NCBI GenBank assembly: GCA_963822255.1
Contig: CAWGGV010000009.1
Location: forward strand, 620,001-684,000
DNA from: UBA7803 sp963822255
Lineage (GTDB): Bacteria; Pseudomonadota; Gammaproteobacteria; Pseudomonadales; Azotimanducaceae
DNA: 64,000 bases
Reading direction: 5' to 3'
The notes beneath the pieces are model-generated. The model was not told where the DNA came from and made no database searches. It saw only the letters and a program-made list of their open reading frames with translations. Positions 1 through 8,591 of the stretch are shown piece by piece. Positions within the stretch are counted from its first letter, which is position 1; the number at the start of each line of letters is the position of its first letter. The translations under genes and the position numbers were made by a program.

Positions 1-698
1 TCGAAGCGCTCGGCGGCGAGGACATCGAGCTCGATCTCGAGCAGGCGGAGCTGGCCTGCAGGCACCTCGCCCGGGAGCTGGAAACGGTCCGGCTACGCTG
101 TGCGGCGCTGCAGGCGTCGGTGGCCGCCGCCGGCGACGACGGCCGCCATGAGCGGGTTCAGGAGATCGAAGCGGAGTTGCTGGCGGCGGAGACCACGCTC
201 GCTCGCCTGGAGCGTCAGGCGGCCGCGGCCCGGCGGCTCTACCAGGTGCTGAAGGAGGAGTACGACGGTGCCCGCGAACGACTGGCCGAGCCCGTGATCC
301 GGCGCATCCGGCCGTACCTGCAGGCGCTGTTCCCGGGCACCGAGGTGTGGCTGGACGAAGAGCTCGGCCTCAAGGGCTTACGCGCGGACGACGCCGACCA
401 GAGCTTCGAGGCGCTGTCCGGGGGCGCCCGCGAGCAGCTCTCGCTGCTGGTGCGCATCGGCCTGGCGGAGGTGGCCGGCGCGGACGAACCCTGGCCGCTG
501 GTGCTGGACGACGTGCTGGTCAACACCGACGCCGAGCGCATTCAGCGGGTGCAGCGAGTGCTGTTCCAGGCGTCGCGCAACATGCAGATTCTGCTTTTCA
601 CCTGCCACGGCCCGATGTTCGACGGTCTGGGAGCCGACCGGCGGATCGAGCTGCCTCAGGGACGGCCGGGCCGACCACAGTCGCACGGTCAGCCGTAG
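1..698 (+). CDS. AAA/SMC-like ATPase, C-terminal part (partial)
   Basis: The frame is open from the left edge, so the start lies outside the window. The visible part opens with a charged helical, coiled-coil-like stretch (to about base 300). It continues with the C-terminal half of an ABC/SMC-type ATPase head: signature LSGGAREQ (about 414-437), Walker B and D-loop LVLDDVLVNTD (about 498-530), and a switch histidine in FTCHGP (about 598-615). This arrangement is known from YhaN, RecF and SbcC-like DNA-repair ATPases, whose Walker A sits at the far N-terminus and is not visible here. A YhaN-like protein, often paired with an SbcD-like nuclease (YhaO), is my best guess. The ATPase class is secure; the exact family is not. 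Confidence 0.8.
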   Translation, partial: EALGGEDIELDLEQAELACRHLARELETVRLRCAALQASVAAAGDDGRHERVQEIEAELLAAETTLARLERQAAAARRLYQVLKEEYDGARERLAEPVIRRIRPYLQALFPGTEVWLDEELGLKGLRADDADQSFEALSGGAREQLSLLVRIGLAEVAGADEPWPLVLDDVLVNTDAERIQRVQRVLFQASRNMQILLFTCHGPMFDGLGADRRIELPQGRPGRPQSHGQP

Positions 699-778
699 CC
701 GGTACGTCTCGGCTCGACGAACGGCGTCAATCCCAGCGGTACGGGCGAGAAGATGAGGCCGGGAAAACACCTTGGCCA

Positions 779-806
779 TTGCGCCGGCCCCGGCCCCGCC
801 TATCAT
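779..806 (+). promoter_or_regulatory. candidate sigma70 promoter for the MFS gene
   Basis: TTGCGC (779-784) and TATCAT (801-806) are separated by 16 bases in the gap after the ATPase gene. If real, transcription starts near 813. That argues for an MFS start downstream of 813 rather than the most upstream in-frame TTG at 772. Confidence 0.4.
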
Positions 807-834
807 AGCGCCTCCACTTTTCCCGGCTCCGTCC

Positions 835-2244
835 TTGTCCAGCGTCTCACATTCCCGGCCCCCGCGGGCCAGACAGCCCCTGGCGAAGGACCCGCTGGTG
901 GACCGCTCGCTGCGGCACTCGCTGCTGGACGGTGTGTTTTTCTCCGCCATGGTCGGCGGCGCCGAGGGGTACTTCTCGGCGTTCGCCGTCTTCCTCAAAG
1001 CGACCACCGCACAAATCGCCATCCTGGCGTCGCTGCCACCGCTGCTCGCGTCGTTCATGCAGCTCGTTTCCGCCTGGCTCGGCCGGCGCACCGGACGGCG
1101 CAAACCCATCATCGTCTACGGCGCCCTGCTGCAGGCGGTGACGCTGTTTCCGCTGGCGTTGCTGCCGGGCCTGATCCCGGCGTACGCGGTGCCCCTGCTG
1201 ATCCTCTGCGCCATCGTCTACTTCAGCGGGCCGAATCTCGGCTCCCCCCAGTGGAGCAGCCTCATGGGCGACCTGGTGCCCGCAGCTCGGCGCGGCCGCT
1301 TCTTCGCGCTGCGTACTCGCCTGTCCAGCATCGCGAGCTTCAGCGCGCTCATCTGCGCGGGGCTCACGCTCCAGACCTCCGATCACCTCGGTTTCACTTA
1401 CTTCGGGTTCGTCTCGGTGTTCCTCGTCGGTGCGGGATTGCGGTTCACGTCGGCCTGGCACCTGCACCGCATTCACGACCCGGGCGGCGGCCGGGTGGCC
1501 GCGCTGGAAGCGCCCTGGCATTCCGACCTGTGGCAGGGTCTGCGCGCCACGGGGCTGCTGCCGTTCTCGACGTTCCACGCCGCCATGCAGCTGGCGGTGG
1601 CCATGGCGTCGCCGTTTTTCACCCTCTACATGCTGCGGGATCTCGGGTTCAGCTATCTCGAGTTCACGATCAACACCGCCACCTCGGTGCTGGTGCAGTT
1701 CCTGACTCTGAACCGCTGGGGGAGGCTCTCGGACCTGTTCGGCAACCGGCTGATCCTGGTCACCACCGGGGTGATGATCCCGTTTCTACCGTCGCTGTGG
1801 CTGGTGTCGACGAACTACTTTTATCTGCTGGGGGTGCAGGCGGTCTCGGGCCTGGCCTGGGCCGGGTTCACCCTCTGCGCCAGCAACTTCGTGTTCGACC
1901 TGACGCCGCCGGAACGACGGGCAACGCTGATGGCGGTGCACAACGTGCTGGCGGCCTCAGCCGTATTCGTCGGCGCGGTGATCGGCGGCTGGCTCGGCAC
2001 CCATCTGCCAACGTCGCTCACCCTGGACGGACACCAGATTCACTGGCTCACGCCTCTGTACGGGGTCTTCGCCGTCTCGACCCTCTGCCGGCTGGCGGTG
2101 GCCGGGGCATTCCTGCCGCGATTGAAGGAGGTGCGGCGCGCCCGCCCCATGTCCATGAGCGGGCTGATTTTTCGGGTGACACGCCTGCACCCGGTGTCTG
2201 GAATGATCTTCGAGATCGTCGGCCGCCGCCGCCGCAACGGCTGA
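835..2244 (+). CDS. MFS transporter
   Basis: A major facilitator superfamily permease of about 469 residues with roughly 12 hydrophobic segments. The loop between segments 2 and 3 has the basic pattern typical of MFS motif A (LGRRTGRRKP). The substrate cannot be told from sequence. The frame is open back to TTG 772, but a promoter-like element at 779-806 favours TTG 835, and GTG 898 (before VDRSLRHSLLDG) is also possible. There is no clear Shine-Dalgarno sequence at any of these. It stands alone between the ATPase gene and a small secreted protein. Confidence 0.8.
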   Translation: MSSVSHSRPPRARQPLAKDPLVDRSLRHSLLDGVFFSAMVGGAEGYFSAFAVFLKATTAQIAILASLPPLLASFMQLVSAWLGRRTGRRKPIIVYGALLQAVTLFPLALLPGLIPAYAVPLLILCAIVYFSGPNLGSPQWSSLMGDLVPAARRGRFFALRTRLSSIASFSALICAGLTLQTSDHLGFTYFGFVSVFLVGAGLRFTSAWHLHRIHDPGGGRVAALEAPWHSDLWQGLRATGLLPFSTFHAAMQLAVAMASPFFTLYMLRDLGFSYLEFTINTATSVLVQFLTLNRWGRLSDLFGNRLILVTTGVMIPFLPSLWLVSTNYFYLLGVQAVSGLAWAGFTLCASNFVFDLTPPERRATLMAVHNVLAASAVFVGAVIGGWLGTHLPTSLTLDGHQIHWLTPLYGVFAVSTLCRLAVAGAFLPRLKEVRRARPMSMSGLIFRVTRLHPVSGMIFEIVGRRRRNG

Positions 2245-2353
2245 CGGCGCCCGGCCCCACGGCTGCCGCCAGCGACCCGCGGGGGTTTCCGCAGGAACCC
2301 GGCCTCCGTCGCCGCGTTCAAACACCCCACAGTTCACGTCGGAGGATCTCACC

Positions 2354-2710
2354 ATGCGCACGTTTGCCGCACCGCTTCTGACCGCCGCCCTGGTGGCCGG
2401 CACCGTTTCGTTGCCGAACGCCGCAAGCGCCGCCGGGGACCGTCCCATGGCCATTCCGTTCGCCGCCCTCGGCAACATCCGCAACTGGAAGCCGGACGGC
2501 CAGAACGCCATGTACGTCGAGTCCCAGCGGGGCGACTGGTACCACGCGACGTTCTGGTCGCCGTGCTTCGAGCTGCCGTTCGCCGACCGCATCGGCTTCG
2601 TCACCGAGCCCGGCGGCAGCCTCGACAAGTTCAGCTCCATCATGGTCGGCGGCGACCGCTGCTGGTTCCGCTCCTTCGAAAAATCGGGTGCGCCCAGCGG
2701 CGCGCGCTGA
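2354..2710 (+). CDS. secreted DUF6491 family protein
   Basis: A 118-residue protein with a signal peptide (cleavage near ASA-AG, residues 25-28) and a small mature domain. The segment from MYVESQRGDWYHATF through IGFVTEPGGSLDKFSS matches my memory of the DUF6491 family, small periplasmic proteins of unknown function in gammaproteobacteria. Cys71 and Cys103 are the only mature cysteines and could form a disulfide. A GGAGG motif at 2340-2344 lies 9 bases before the ATG. Function is unknown. Confidence 0.75.
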   Translation: MRTFAAPLLTAALVAGTVSLPNAASAAGDRPMAIPFAALGNIRNWKPDGQNAMYVESQRGDWYHATFWSPCFELPFADRIGFVTEPGGSLDKFSSIMVGGDRCWFRSFEKSGAPSGAR

Positions 2711-2770
2711 GGCGCCGGAAGGCGGGTCGACCGGCTCGGCCGCGCAGCGCAACAGGGCCGCGGCGCTCGG

Positions 2771-2800
2771 TTTACTCCATCGGCCCCGCCGCCGTAGCAT
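2771..2800 (+). promoter_or_regulatory. candidate promoter upstream of the DUF486 gene
   Basis: TTTACT (2771-2776) and TAGCAT (2795-2800) with an 18-base spacer lie in the 223-base gap between the DUF6491 and DUF486 genes. The leader to the ATG at 2934 would be about 125 bases. Apart from this I see no recognisable element in that gap. Confidence 0.3.
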
Positions 2801-2933
2801 CGCTCCCCGGCCGGCTGCCGTTCACTGCCGGTGTGCAACGCGGCGAGGCACTTGAAGTGCCGGACTTGAAGTGCCCGGGCACCGAGCCCCGCCGCCATTC
2901 CAATCGGCCTCGACAGCGAAACCAACCGCCGCC

Positions 2934-3284
2934 ATGCGTGCCATCGGGTTTTCGATTCTTCTGCTCTGCTGCAGCAACGTCTTCATGACGTTCGCCTGGT
3001 ATGCGCACCTGAAGGAGATGTCCCACCGGCCGTGGATCCTGGCAGCGCTGGCGAGTTGGGGCCTGGCTTTCTTCGAGTACCTGTTCCAGGTGCCGGGCAA
3101 CCGCCTGGGCTACACCGAACTCAGCGTCGCTCAGCTCAAGATCATGCAGGAGGCGATCACTCTGACGGTGTTCGTGCCGTTCGCGCTGCTGTACCTGAAG
3201 GAGCCGATCAGACTCGACTACCTGTGGGCGGCGCTGTGCATCTTCGGCGCGGTGTTCTTCATCTTCCGAGGTCACACCGGCTGA
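2934..3284 (+). CDS. DMT family membrane protein (DUF486)
   Basis: A 116-residue integral membrane protein with four hydrophobic helices. The pattern NVFMTFAWYAHLK, then WGLAFFEYLFQVPGNRLGY and QLKIMQEAITLTVF, is characteristic of the DUF486 family, which belongs to the drug/metabolite transporter superfamily in a half-size form that probably dimerises. I chose the ATG at 2934, which gives the family's usual length; the frame extends upstream to 2871 with non-family sequence. The substrate is unknown. Confidence 0.85.
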   Translation: MRAIGFSILLLCCSNVFMTFAWYAHLKEMSHRPWILAALASWGLAFFEYLFQVPGNRLGYTELSVAQLKIMQEAITLTVFVPFALLYLKEPIRLDYLWAALCIFGAVFFIFRGHTG

Positions 3285-3380
3285 GCACCGGCAGCGCTGC
3301 CGTCGCGCGGCCGCGCACATGACGGTCGCCACCACCGGCGCCGGGGAGCTACCATGGGTCCTCACTAGGGAGGATCCGCC

Positions 3381-4478
3381 ATGGTGCTCGACGAGCTCAC
3401 CCTGTCCCGCGACGATTTCGAGTCCCGCACCGGCTGGCATCTGCAGCCCCGCGGGGCGTGCAAGGGCGACGTCTGCATTCCTCTCGATCCGCAGCCCGGC
3501 GATCCGCTTGACGTCGCGGACCTCGCCCGGCAGATGGGCCTGCCGCTGGTGGCCGAGGAAGCCTTCGGGCTGTGGGCCCTCGGCCCGGAATCGGTGGGCG
3601 GCCGCGCCCTCACCAGCGCGGAGGCGCCGCCGCTGCGGCTGCCGGACCTCGAAGGTCGGGAATTCGACCTGGCGAGCCTGCGCGGCCAGAAGATCGTCGT
3701 CTATGCCTGGGCACCCTACTGAGGCTGCTCCGGCGACCTGCCCGTGTGGCAGGCACTTCGCAACGAGCTGCACCCGAAGGGCCTCGAGCTCGTCACCGTG
3801 GGACTGGACACCCTGGGCGCCGACGGCTGCCGGCCGTTCATCGAGGCGGCTCGGCCCGAGCATCCGTCGCTGATCGACGCCCACCACGTGATGGCCGAAC
3901 TGTTCGGCATCGTCAACATCCCGCAAAGCGTGTGGATCGACGAGCAGGGGATGATCGTCCGTCCCGCCGAGGTGGCGCCGGCGCCGCCCGGCGCGGCACG
4001 CCCGCGGGCCGCGGATCCCGATCAGCCTCTGCCCCAGCGTTTCAGGGAAATCCTCGCCGAAGCCGGCAAGATCCGGCAGGACGCGGAGGGCTACCACGCG
4101 GCGCTACGTGACTGGGTCGAGAACGGCGCCGACAGCCGCTTCGCCCTTGCGCCCGAGGAAGTGATCGCCCGTTCCCGGCCGCGCAGCGCCGACGTCGCCC
4201 GCGGCCACGCCCACTTCGAGCTCGCTTCGGAGCTGGAGCGGCGCGGCCACCACGACGCGGCGGTCCGGCACTTCCGCGAGGCCCACCGGCTGGTGCCGGA
4301 CAGCTGGACGTTCCGGCGCCAGGCGTGGTCGCTGGAGCGGCCGGTGGACGGGCCGCTGGCGAGGTTCTGGCAGGGCCCGTCGCCGGACCGGCCGGAACAA
4401 TGGCCGTATGAGGGGGACTGGCTCGCGGACATCCGCAGCGAGGGTGCGGAGAACTACTACGAGCCCTGGAAACCGTGA
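3381..4478 (+). CDS. thioredoxin-fold redoxin-like protein, candidate selenoprotein (in-frame UGA)
   Basis: One frame runs from ATG 3381 (Shine-Dalgarno AGGGAGGA at 3367-3374) to 4478, interrupted only by TGA at 3720-3722. The N-terminal part resembles the start of TlpA/ResA/AhpC-like domains (LRLPDLEGREFDLASLRGQK). The UGA, codon 114, falls just after YAWAPY, where such proteins carry the first active-site cysteine, and Gly-Cys follow. The remainder (DLPVWQALRNEL, then IVNIPQSVWIDEQG) is the second half of the same fold, including the cis-Pro loop, followed by a roughly 150-residue helical TPR-like tail. Reading UGA as selenocysteine gives 365 residues with a U-G-C active site. A hairpin just downstream fits a bacterial SECIS. 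The alternative is a nonsense mutation. The partner and substrate are unknown. Confidence 0.75.
3737..3753 (+). promoter_or_regulatory. candidate bacterial SECIS hairpin
   Basis: CCTGCC (3737-3742) pairs perfectly with GGCAGG (3748-3753) around the loop CGTGT, which contains the GU expected in the apical loop of bacterial SECIS elements. The loop lies 21-25 bases after the UGA at 3720-3722, within the distance seen in known bacterial selenoprotein mRNAs such as fdhF. Short GC hairpins are common in GC-rich DNA, so this is supporting rather than decisive evidence. Confidence 0.5.
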
Positions 4479-4500
4479 ACTGCCTGCAAAGCAGCGCCGC

Positions 4501-5085
4501 ATGAGCCGCTTGTCCCCACTCGACGTCGAGGGCCTGAACGACGAGCAGCGCGCCGTGCTCGACGCCATTCGCAGCGGACCGCGGGGTGCCGGGGTCGGTC
4601 TGGCGGGGCCATTCGGGGTCTGGGTGCGGGCGCCGCGGATCGGTAACGCCGTGCAGGCACTCGGCGCCGCCGCGCGCTTCGAGACCCGCCTGCCGGACAA
4701 CGTGAAGGAAGTGGCGATCTGCACCGTGGGCGCTCATTACCGGGCCAGGTTCGAATTCGCCGCCCACAGCCGGATGGCGCTGACCGCCGGCGTCGCCGCT
4801 GCCGCGGTGGAGGCGATCCGCAGCGGTGCCGAACCCCGCTTCGAGCGCGACGGCGAAGCGCTCGCCTACCGTGTCGCGAGCGAGCTGCTGACCGGTCACC
4901 GGCTGGACGACGCCACCTGTCGGCAGGCCGTGGAGGCGTTCGCCGAGGAAGGTCTCGTGGAGCTGGTCACCATCGTCGGCTACTACTGCATGGTGTCGCT
5001 GACCCTGAACGCCTTCGAGGTGCCGCTTGCGGACGGCATGACGGACCCCTTCCCGGACCCTGCAGCGCCCTCCGCCAGCTCGTAG
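4501..5085 (+). CDS. carboxymuconolactone decarboxylase family protein
   Basis: A 194-residue AhpD-like protein. The segment LPDNVKEVAICTVGAHYRARFEFAAH is typical of the carboxymuconolactone decarboxylase-like fold, but it lacks the CxxC of peroxidase-active AhpD; only the single Cys of AICTVG is present. The C-terminal helix VELVTIVGYYCMVSLTLNAFEVP is also family-typical. It follows the candidate selenoprotein after 22 bases and may be cotranscribed with it, which would fit a redox or detoxification role. ATG 4501 was chosen over an upstream in-frame ATG (4408) that overlaps the preceding gene. The actual reaction is unknown. Confidence 0.8.
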   Translation: MSRLSPLDVEGLNDEQRAVLDAIRSGPRGAGVGLAGPFGVWVRAPRIGNAVQALGAAARFETRLPDNVKEVAICTVGAHYRARFEFAAHSRMALTAGVAAAAVEAIRSGAEPRFERDGEALAYRVASELLTGHRLDDATCRQAVEAFAEEGLVELVTIVGYYCMVSLTLNAFEVPLADGMTDPFPDPAAPSASS

Positions 5086-5113
5086 CCGATCGGCGCTTCG
5101 CCAGCGCGCGGCC

Positions 5114-6193
5114 TCACGGCGGCGGGGACGCTTCCAATGCCTTGCCGGTCACCAGGTAGGTGGCGAAGCTGGCGAGCCAGTGGCCGCCTTCGTAGTGCTC
5201 GCCGGTGACCGCCGCGAGCCCGGCGCGGCGATGGACGTCGGCGGCCGCGAGCAGCGCCGGGCGGCGCGGGTCGTCGTCCGCCAGGGCGGCCGCGATGGCT
5301 TCGAGGTTCCAGGCCCGCGAGAGATTGAAGCCGTCCAGGTGCACCAGCCGCCCGTCCGTCGGGTCTCGCACCAGCCCGGGCTCGAGCCACCCGGCGGAAC
5401 CGTTCTGCGGGATGCCGGGCAGAAATTCCGCGAGCCAGCGGGGAAACTCGTCCGCCGTAAGCACCCGGCGCATCAGGTCCGCCTCCATCAGGCACGGTGA
5501 GAGAAAATCTTCACCGGACGGCTCGTAGCCGAGCGGGCAGTCGCGATCGGCGCCGTAGAACCGGCGGGAGCTGGCGACGATCAGCTCCGCCAGCTGCGAG
5601 CGGCCGGCCACGCGCGCCCAATCCAGGGCCAGCGCGAAGGCGAACGCGCTCTGGTTGTGGGTGCCCGACCGAACCGGGTAGACCAGGTTCGGCAGCCAGC
5701 TGAGAAAACGTTGCTCGACGACGTCTTCCAGCGGCGCCAGAGTGGCGAGCCATTGCCGGTAGTGATCGGTTGGCGGTGTGGCGATCGTTCCTGCGCGGGG
5801 CGTTGCCTCCGCCACGGCCTCGCGGAGCTCCGCGGTGAGCTGGAGCAACCAGGCGAGGCCGTAGGGGCGCTCGAAGCCGGCGCGGCCTTCGCCGGCAAGA
5901 TAAGCCAGCTCGCCCCGCGCGTGCTCGTCGGTAAAGCTCTGTGCCAGCGCCCGCAGGGCGTCGGGTGTGAATGCGGCATCGGGGTAGAGGCGCGCCAGCC
6001 GCAGCAGCATCCAGTGAGCGTGCACGGCCGAATGCCAGTCGTAGCAACCGTAGAACATCGGCGTGAGGACATGGGGCGGCCTGGCGTCGGCATCGGACTG
6101 AAGCACCAGACTCACCTGGTTGGGGTAGCGGCGGTGCACGCAGTCGAGGGCCAGGCCGGCGAACCGCGCCGCCGTTCGTTCGCTTGGTATCAT
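5114..6193 (-). CDS. DUF2891 family protein
   Basis: A 359-residue protein without an obvious signal peptide or membrane segment. The stretch from CVHRRYPNQVS through MFYGCYDWHSAVHAHW, and later GTHNQSAFAFALALDW with a terminal EGGHWLASFATYLVTG, match the DUF2891 family, which probably forms an alpha/alpha barrel related to glycoside-processing enzymes. Conserved His, Asp and Trp residues suggest an enzyme, but the reaction is unknown. It converges on the carboxymuconolactone decarboxylase-like gene, and the 28-base gap shows no strong terminator. Confidence 0.8.
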   Translation of the reverse strand: MIPSERTAARFAGLALDCVHRRYPNQVSLVLQSDADARPPHVLTPMFYGCYDWHSAVHAHWMLLRLARLYPDAAFTPDALRALAQSFTDEHARGELAYLAGEGRAGFERPYGLAWLLQLTAELREAVAEATPRAGTIATPPTDHYRQWLATLAPLEDVVEQRFLSWLPNLVYPVRSGTHNQSAFAFALALDWARVAGRSQLAELIVASSRRFYGADRDCPLGYEPSGEDFLSPCLMEADLMRRVLTADEFPRWLAEFLPGIPQNGSAGWLEPGLVRDPTDGRLVHLDGFNLSRAWNLEAIAAALADDDPRRPALLAAADVHRRAGLAAVTGEHYEGGHWLASFATYLVTGKALEASPPP

Positions 6194-6233
6194 GTGAGAC
6201 TCCCCACCGCTCCCGGCCGCGGCTGACGGCCTG

Positions 6234-7487
6234 CTAGTCGGCGGGCTTGGCCGCAGGCACCGGCAGGCCGAGGTTCTGGTAGTAGTCGTCGCGGAGGATC
6301 TTCTTCAGCTTGGCGAACTGCTCGGCGACGGTGCCGGTGAGCTCGACGGTGCGGTTTTCCAGCCCCAGGGTGTACGGCATCACGGCGCTTTCCATGTCGT
6401 CGGAAACTTCCCTGAGCGCCTGGGCGTGCATCTCCGACTCGTTCTGCTGATCGAAGCTGTCCCGCAGCATCTTCGCCCCGGTAGGAATCGCGCTGAACGC
6501 GGCGGGTCCGCCCACCACACCGGCGAGCAGGCTGATGGTCCCCACCACCACCTTGCGGTGCCGCTTCTCGTGCAGCCTGAGCCGCGACATCGACTCCTGG
6601 TACGCCGCCCGACGCCAGGTCTGGTACAGGGGGCGGATGCGCCGCTGGTATTCCGAGTAGTAGCCGTCCAGGGTGTCGATGAACAGGAACTCGCGCTGCC
6701 GCACCCGACGCACCTCGCGCATCATCGGATCGTCCCGGGCCGGAAGCCGGGCGATCTTCGTGGTGCCGGCGGCGGTAGATTTCAGGTAGTCGTCGTACGC
6801 CGCCGGAAGCAGATCGCTGGCGAAGCGCATCTCTGCCGTGCTGCGGATGTTCTGCCGCTCCACAGCGCTGAGGGACAGGAAGTGGTCGGCCAGATCGTCG
6901 GCGATTTGCGTGTATATCTGCTGAAATGGGTCGGCGCCGTTCGGCAGCGCATCGCCGTAAGCGTATTTGCTCGCCAGCGCCCGGTAGGTCTTGTCGAACC
7001 ACAGCACTCCGCGGGCGTCACGGGCCCGGATCGACAACGCCAGCCGCTCGCCCTGAGAGACCAGCACCGTGCCCGTCACCATCACGTCCACCGCATAGGT
7101 GGACTCGGGAACCACCCTCACGGCGCCCCAGTTGCCCGTGGACTCGACCACGCTCTTGAGCAGGTAAGGCATGTAGTAGCTTTCGGCACGGCGAACCTCG
7201 GGATTCACCAGGGACTGCCTCGCGGCATCGTAGGAGTCCGGCACGTTGCCGTCGAACACCGCAATTCCCACGTCGAGAAGCTGCCCGTCGGGGACATCCT
7301 CGGTAATTCGTTCCGGAGGAGTCAGATCAACGCTGCGGAACGTCTCGGATTGACAAGCCGCAAGCAACACCGGGAGGAGCATCGCGACGCTCGCCGCAAG
7401 CCATCGGCCCGCAGTGCGAAAACGCCGCTCCGGCGCAGGGTTCGCCGGCCCGCGGCCGGTCTCCTGGTGTCCGATCTGCCCTGCCAT
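6234..7487 (-). CDS. putative lipoprotein of unknown function
   Basis: A 417-residue protein whose N-terminus carries a basic segment, a hydrophobic stretch and the lipobox LLAAC with the lipidated cysteine at about residue 45. The mature part has a region resembling periplasmic assembly lipoproteins (VVESTGNWGAVRVVPESTYAVDV, then VTGTVLVSQGERLALSIRARDARGVLWFDK), a long charged helical section and a short hydrophobic glycine-rich segment around residue 315. I do not recognise a named family. The signal sequence is long, so the true start may lie inside. The next leftward gene starts 40 bases further on. Confidence 0.7.
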   Translation of the reverse strand: MAGQIGHQETGRGPANPAPERRFRTAGRWLAASVAMLLPVLLAACQSETFRSVDLTPPERITEDVPDGQLLDVGIAVFDGNVPDSYDAARQSLVNPEVRRAESYYMPYLLKSVVESTGNWGAVRVVPESTYAVDVMVTGTVLVSQGERLALSIRARDARGVLWFDKTYRALASKYAYGDALPNGADPFQQIYTQIADDLADHFLSLSAVERQNIRSTAEMRFASDLLPAAYDDYLKSTAAGTTKIARLPARDDPMMREVRRVRQREFLFIDTLDGYYSEYQRRIRPLYQTWRRAAYQESMSRLRLHEKRHRKVVVGTISLLAGVVGGPAAFSAIPTGAKMLRDSFDQQNESEMHAQALREVSDDMESAVMPYTLGLENRTVELTGTVAEQFAKLKKILRDDYYQNLGLPVPAAKPAD

Positions 7488-7592
7488 GACGGCACGCCCT
7501 CATTGCCCGATGAGTGAGGGCGAGGCAAAGGCGGTGCCACATCCAACGCAGAAATAATGAAAGAATACTGCGGGCCACGGTGCGCCAGCCTG

Positions 7593-8540
7593 TTACGGCG
7601 CACCGGCGCCCGTTGTCGCGCCTGTGACGGCACCCAGCTGCAGCGGACTGTCCGAAACCTCGCGGGCGAGCCAGCGGACCGTCTGTTGCCGGGCAGCCGC
7701 CAGGTGACGGCGGCGGCAGCTGCGGTTGGCTTCCGCCCGATCCATCAGTCGGTCACGCTCGGCCTCGTCGGGCGAGACGACCGAGCGATAGGATTCGTCG
7801 CGACTGAGCGGCGCGGGGCAGTCGGCGGTCAGGTGTTGCAGCGACTGCGACCGGCCGCCGAGCTCGTGGCGCTCCGGCCAGGACAGCCAGCCGTCTCCCG
7901 GGGCCGCGGCGCCGGCGGTGAAGCGCTGCACCCAACGCGCGGAAACACCCATCTCGTCGAGATACGCCCGCACGACCCCGGCATCGGTGCCGGGCAGCCC
8001 GTGCAGGCCCAGGTGCCCTTCGTTGGCGTAGCGCCGGGCGCCGCCCAGCCACACCAGCAGGCAGGCGCCCGTGCACTGCGCCTCGACGATGTCGGGATGA
8101 CACCCCGACATCTTGCCGTGACCGGTCAGACAGGCCATCCCGTCACTTCGCTCGAAGTCGTAGACGCCATCCGGCCGCCGGGCATAGCGGTAGCTGACTT
8201 CCGTGGTCGCGTACGACCGGCGCAGCAGCCGACCGATGCGCATGGCTTCCGCGAGGTCGCCGCCGGGGCTATCCAGCTTCACCGTCCACAACACGTCCGG
8301 ATTCTGCACCGCGGGCAGATCGCCGGTGACCATGCGGCCGAGCCGATCGACGAAACGCTGGTAATCACCACGCTCGATGGGCCCTTTGATCATGAGCTGG
8401 CGGCCGTTGCATCCGTCTTCGATGCGGATGAACTCGGCGGCTTGGCCGAGAACGGGCAGCATGATGGCCACCACCGCGAGCCAGACCGGGAAATAACGGC
8501 GGGCAATGAACAACTCTCTACTCCTGCTGATTCGCCACAA
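7593..8540 (-). CDS. periplasmic ClpP/crotonase-fold protein (COG3904-like)
   Basis: A 315-residue protein with a signal peptide (residues about 12-35, ending GQAA). The core has VKLDSPGGDLAEAMRIGRLLR (about residues 88-107), the oxyanion-loop pattern of ClpP, SppA and crotonase folds. It is followed by QCTGACLLVWLGGARR (155-170), where ClpP-type serine proteases have the nucleophile helix. Here Cys156 and Cys160 replace the expected serine region, which I recall as typical of the uncharacterised COG3904 proteins, so protease activity is doubtful. The tail after residue 230 is charged and low in complexity. Between this gene and the lipoprotein gene lie about 105 AT-richer bases. Confidence 0.65.
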   Translation of the reverse strand: MWRISRSRELFIARRYFPVWLAVVAIMLPVLGQAAEFIRIEDGCNGRQLMIKGPIERGDYQRFVDRLGRMVTGDLPAVQNPDVLWTVKLDSPGGDLAEAMRIGRLLRRSYATTEVSYRYARRPDGVYDFERSDGMACLTGHGKMSGCHPDIVEAQCTGACLLVWLGGARRYANEGHLGLHGLPGTDAGVVRAYLDEMGVSARWVQRFTAGAAAPGDGWLSWPERHELGGRSQSLQHLTADCPAPLSRDESYRSVVSPDEAERDRLMDRAEANRSCRRRHLAAARQQTVRWLAREVSDSPLQLGAVTGATTGAGAP

Positions 8541-8591
8541 CGATCGCTCAGTGTAATGTGCCGGGCCGGCCGGCGACAGGCACCGACGCGG

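Noticed and set aside
3381..4478. Two separate genes, 3381-3722 and one starting near 3744
   Set aside because: Both parts are in the same frame and together form one thioredoxin fold; the second has no Shine-Dalgarno sequence and would lack the first half of the fold.
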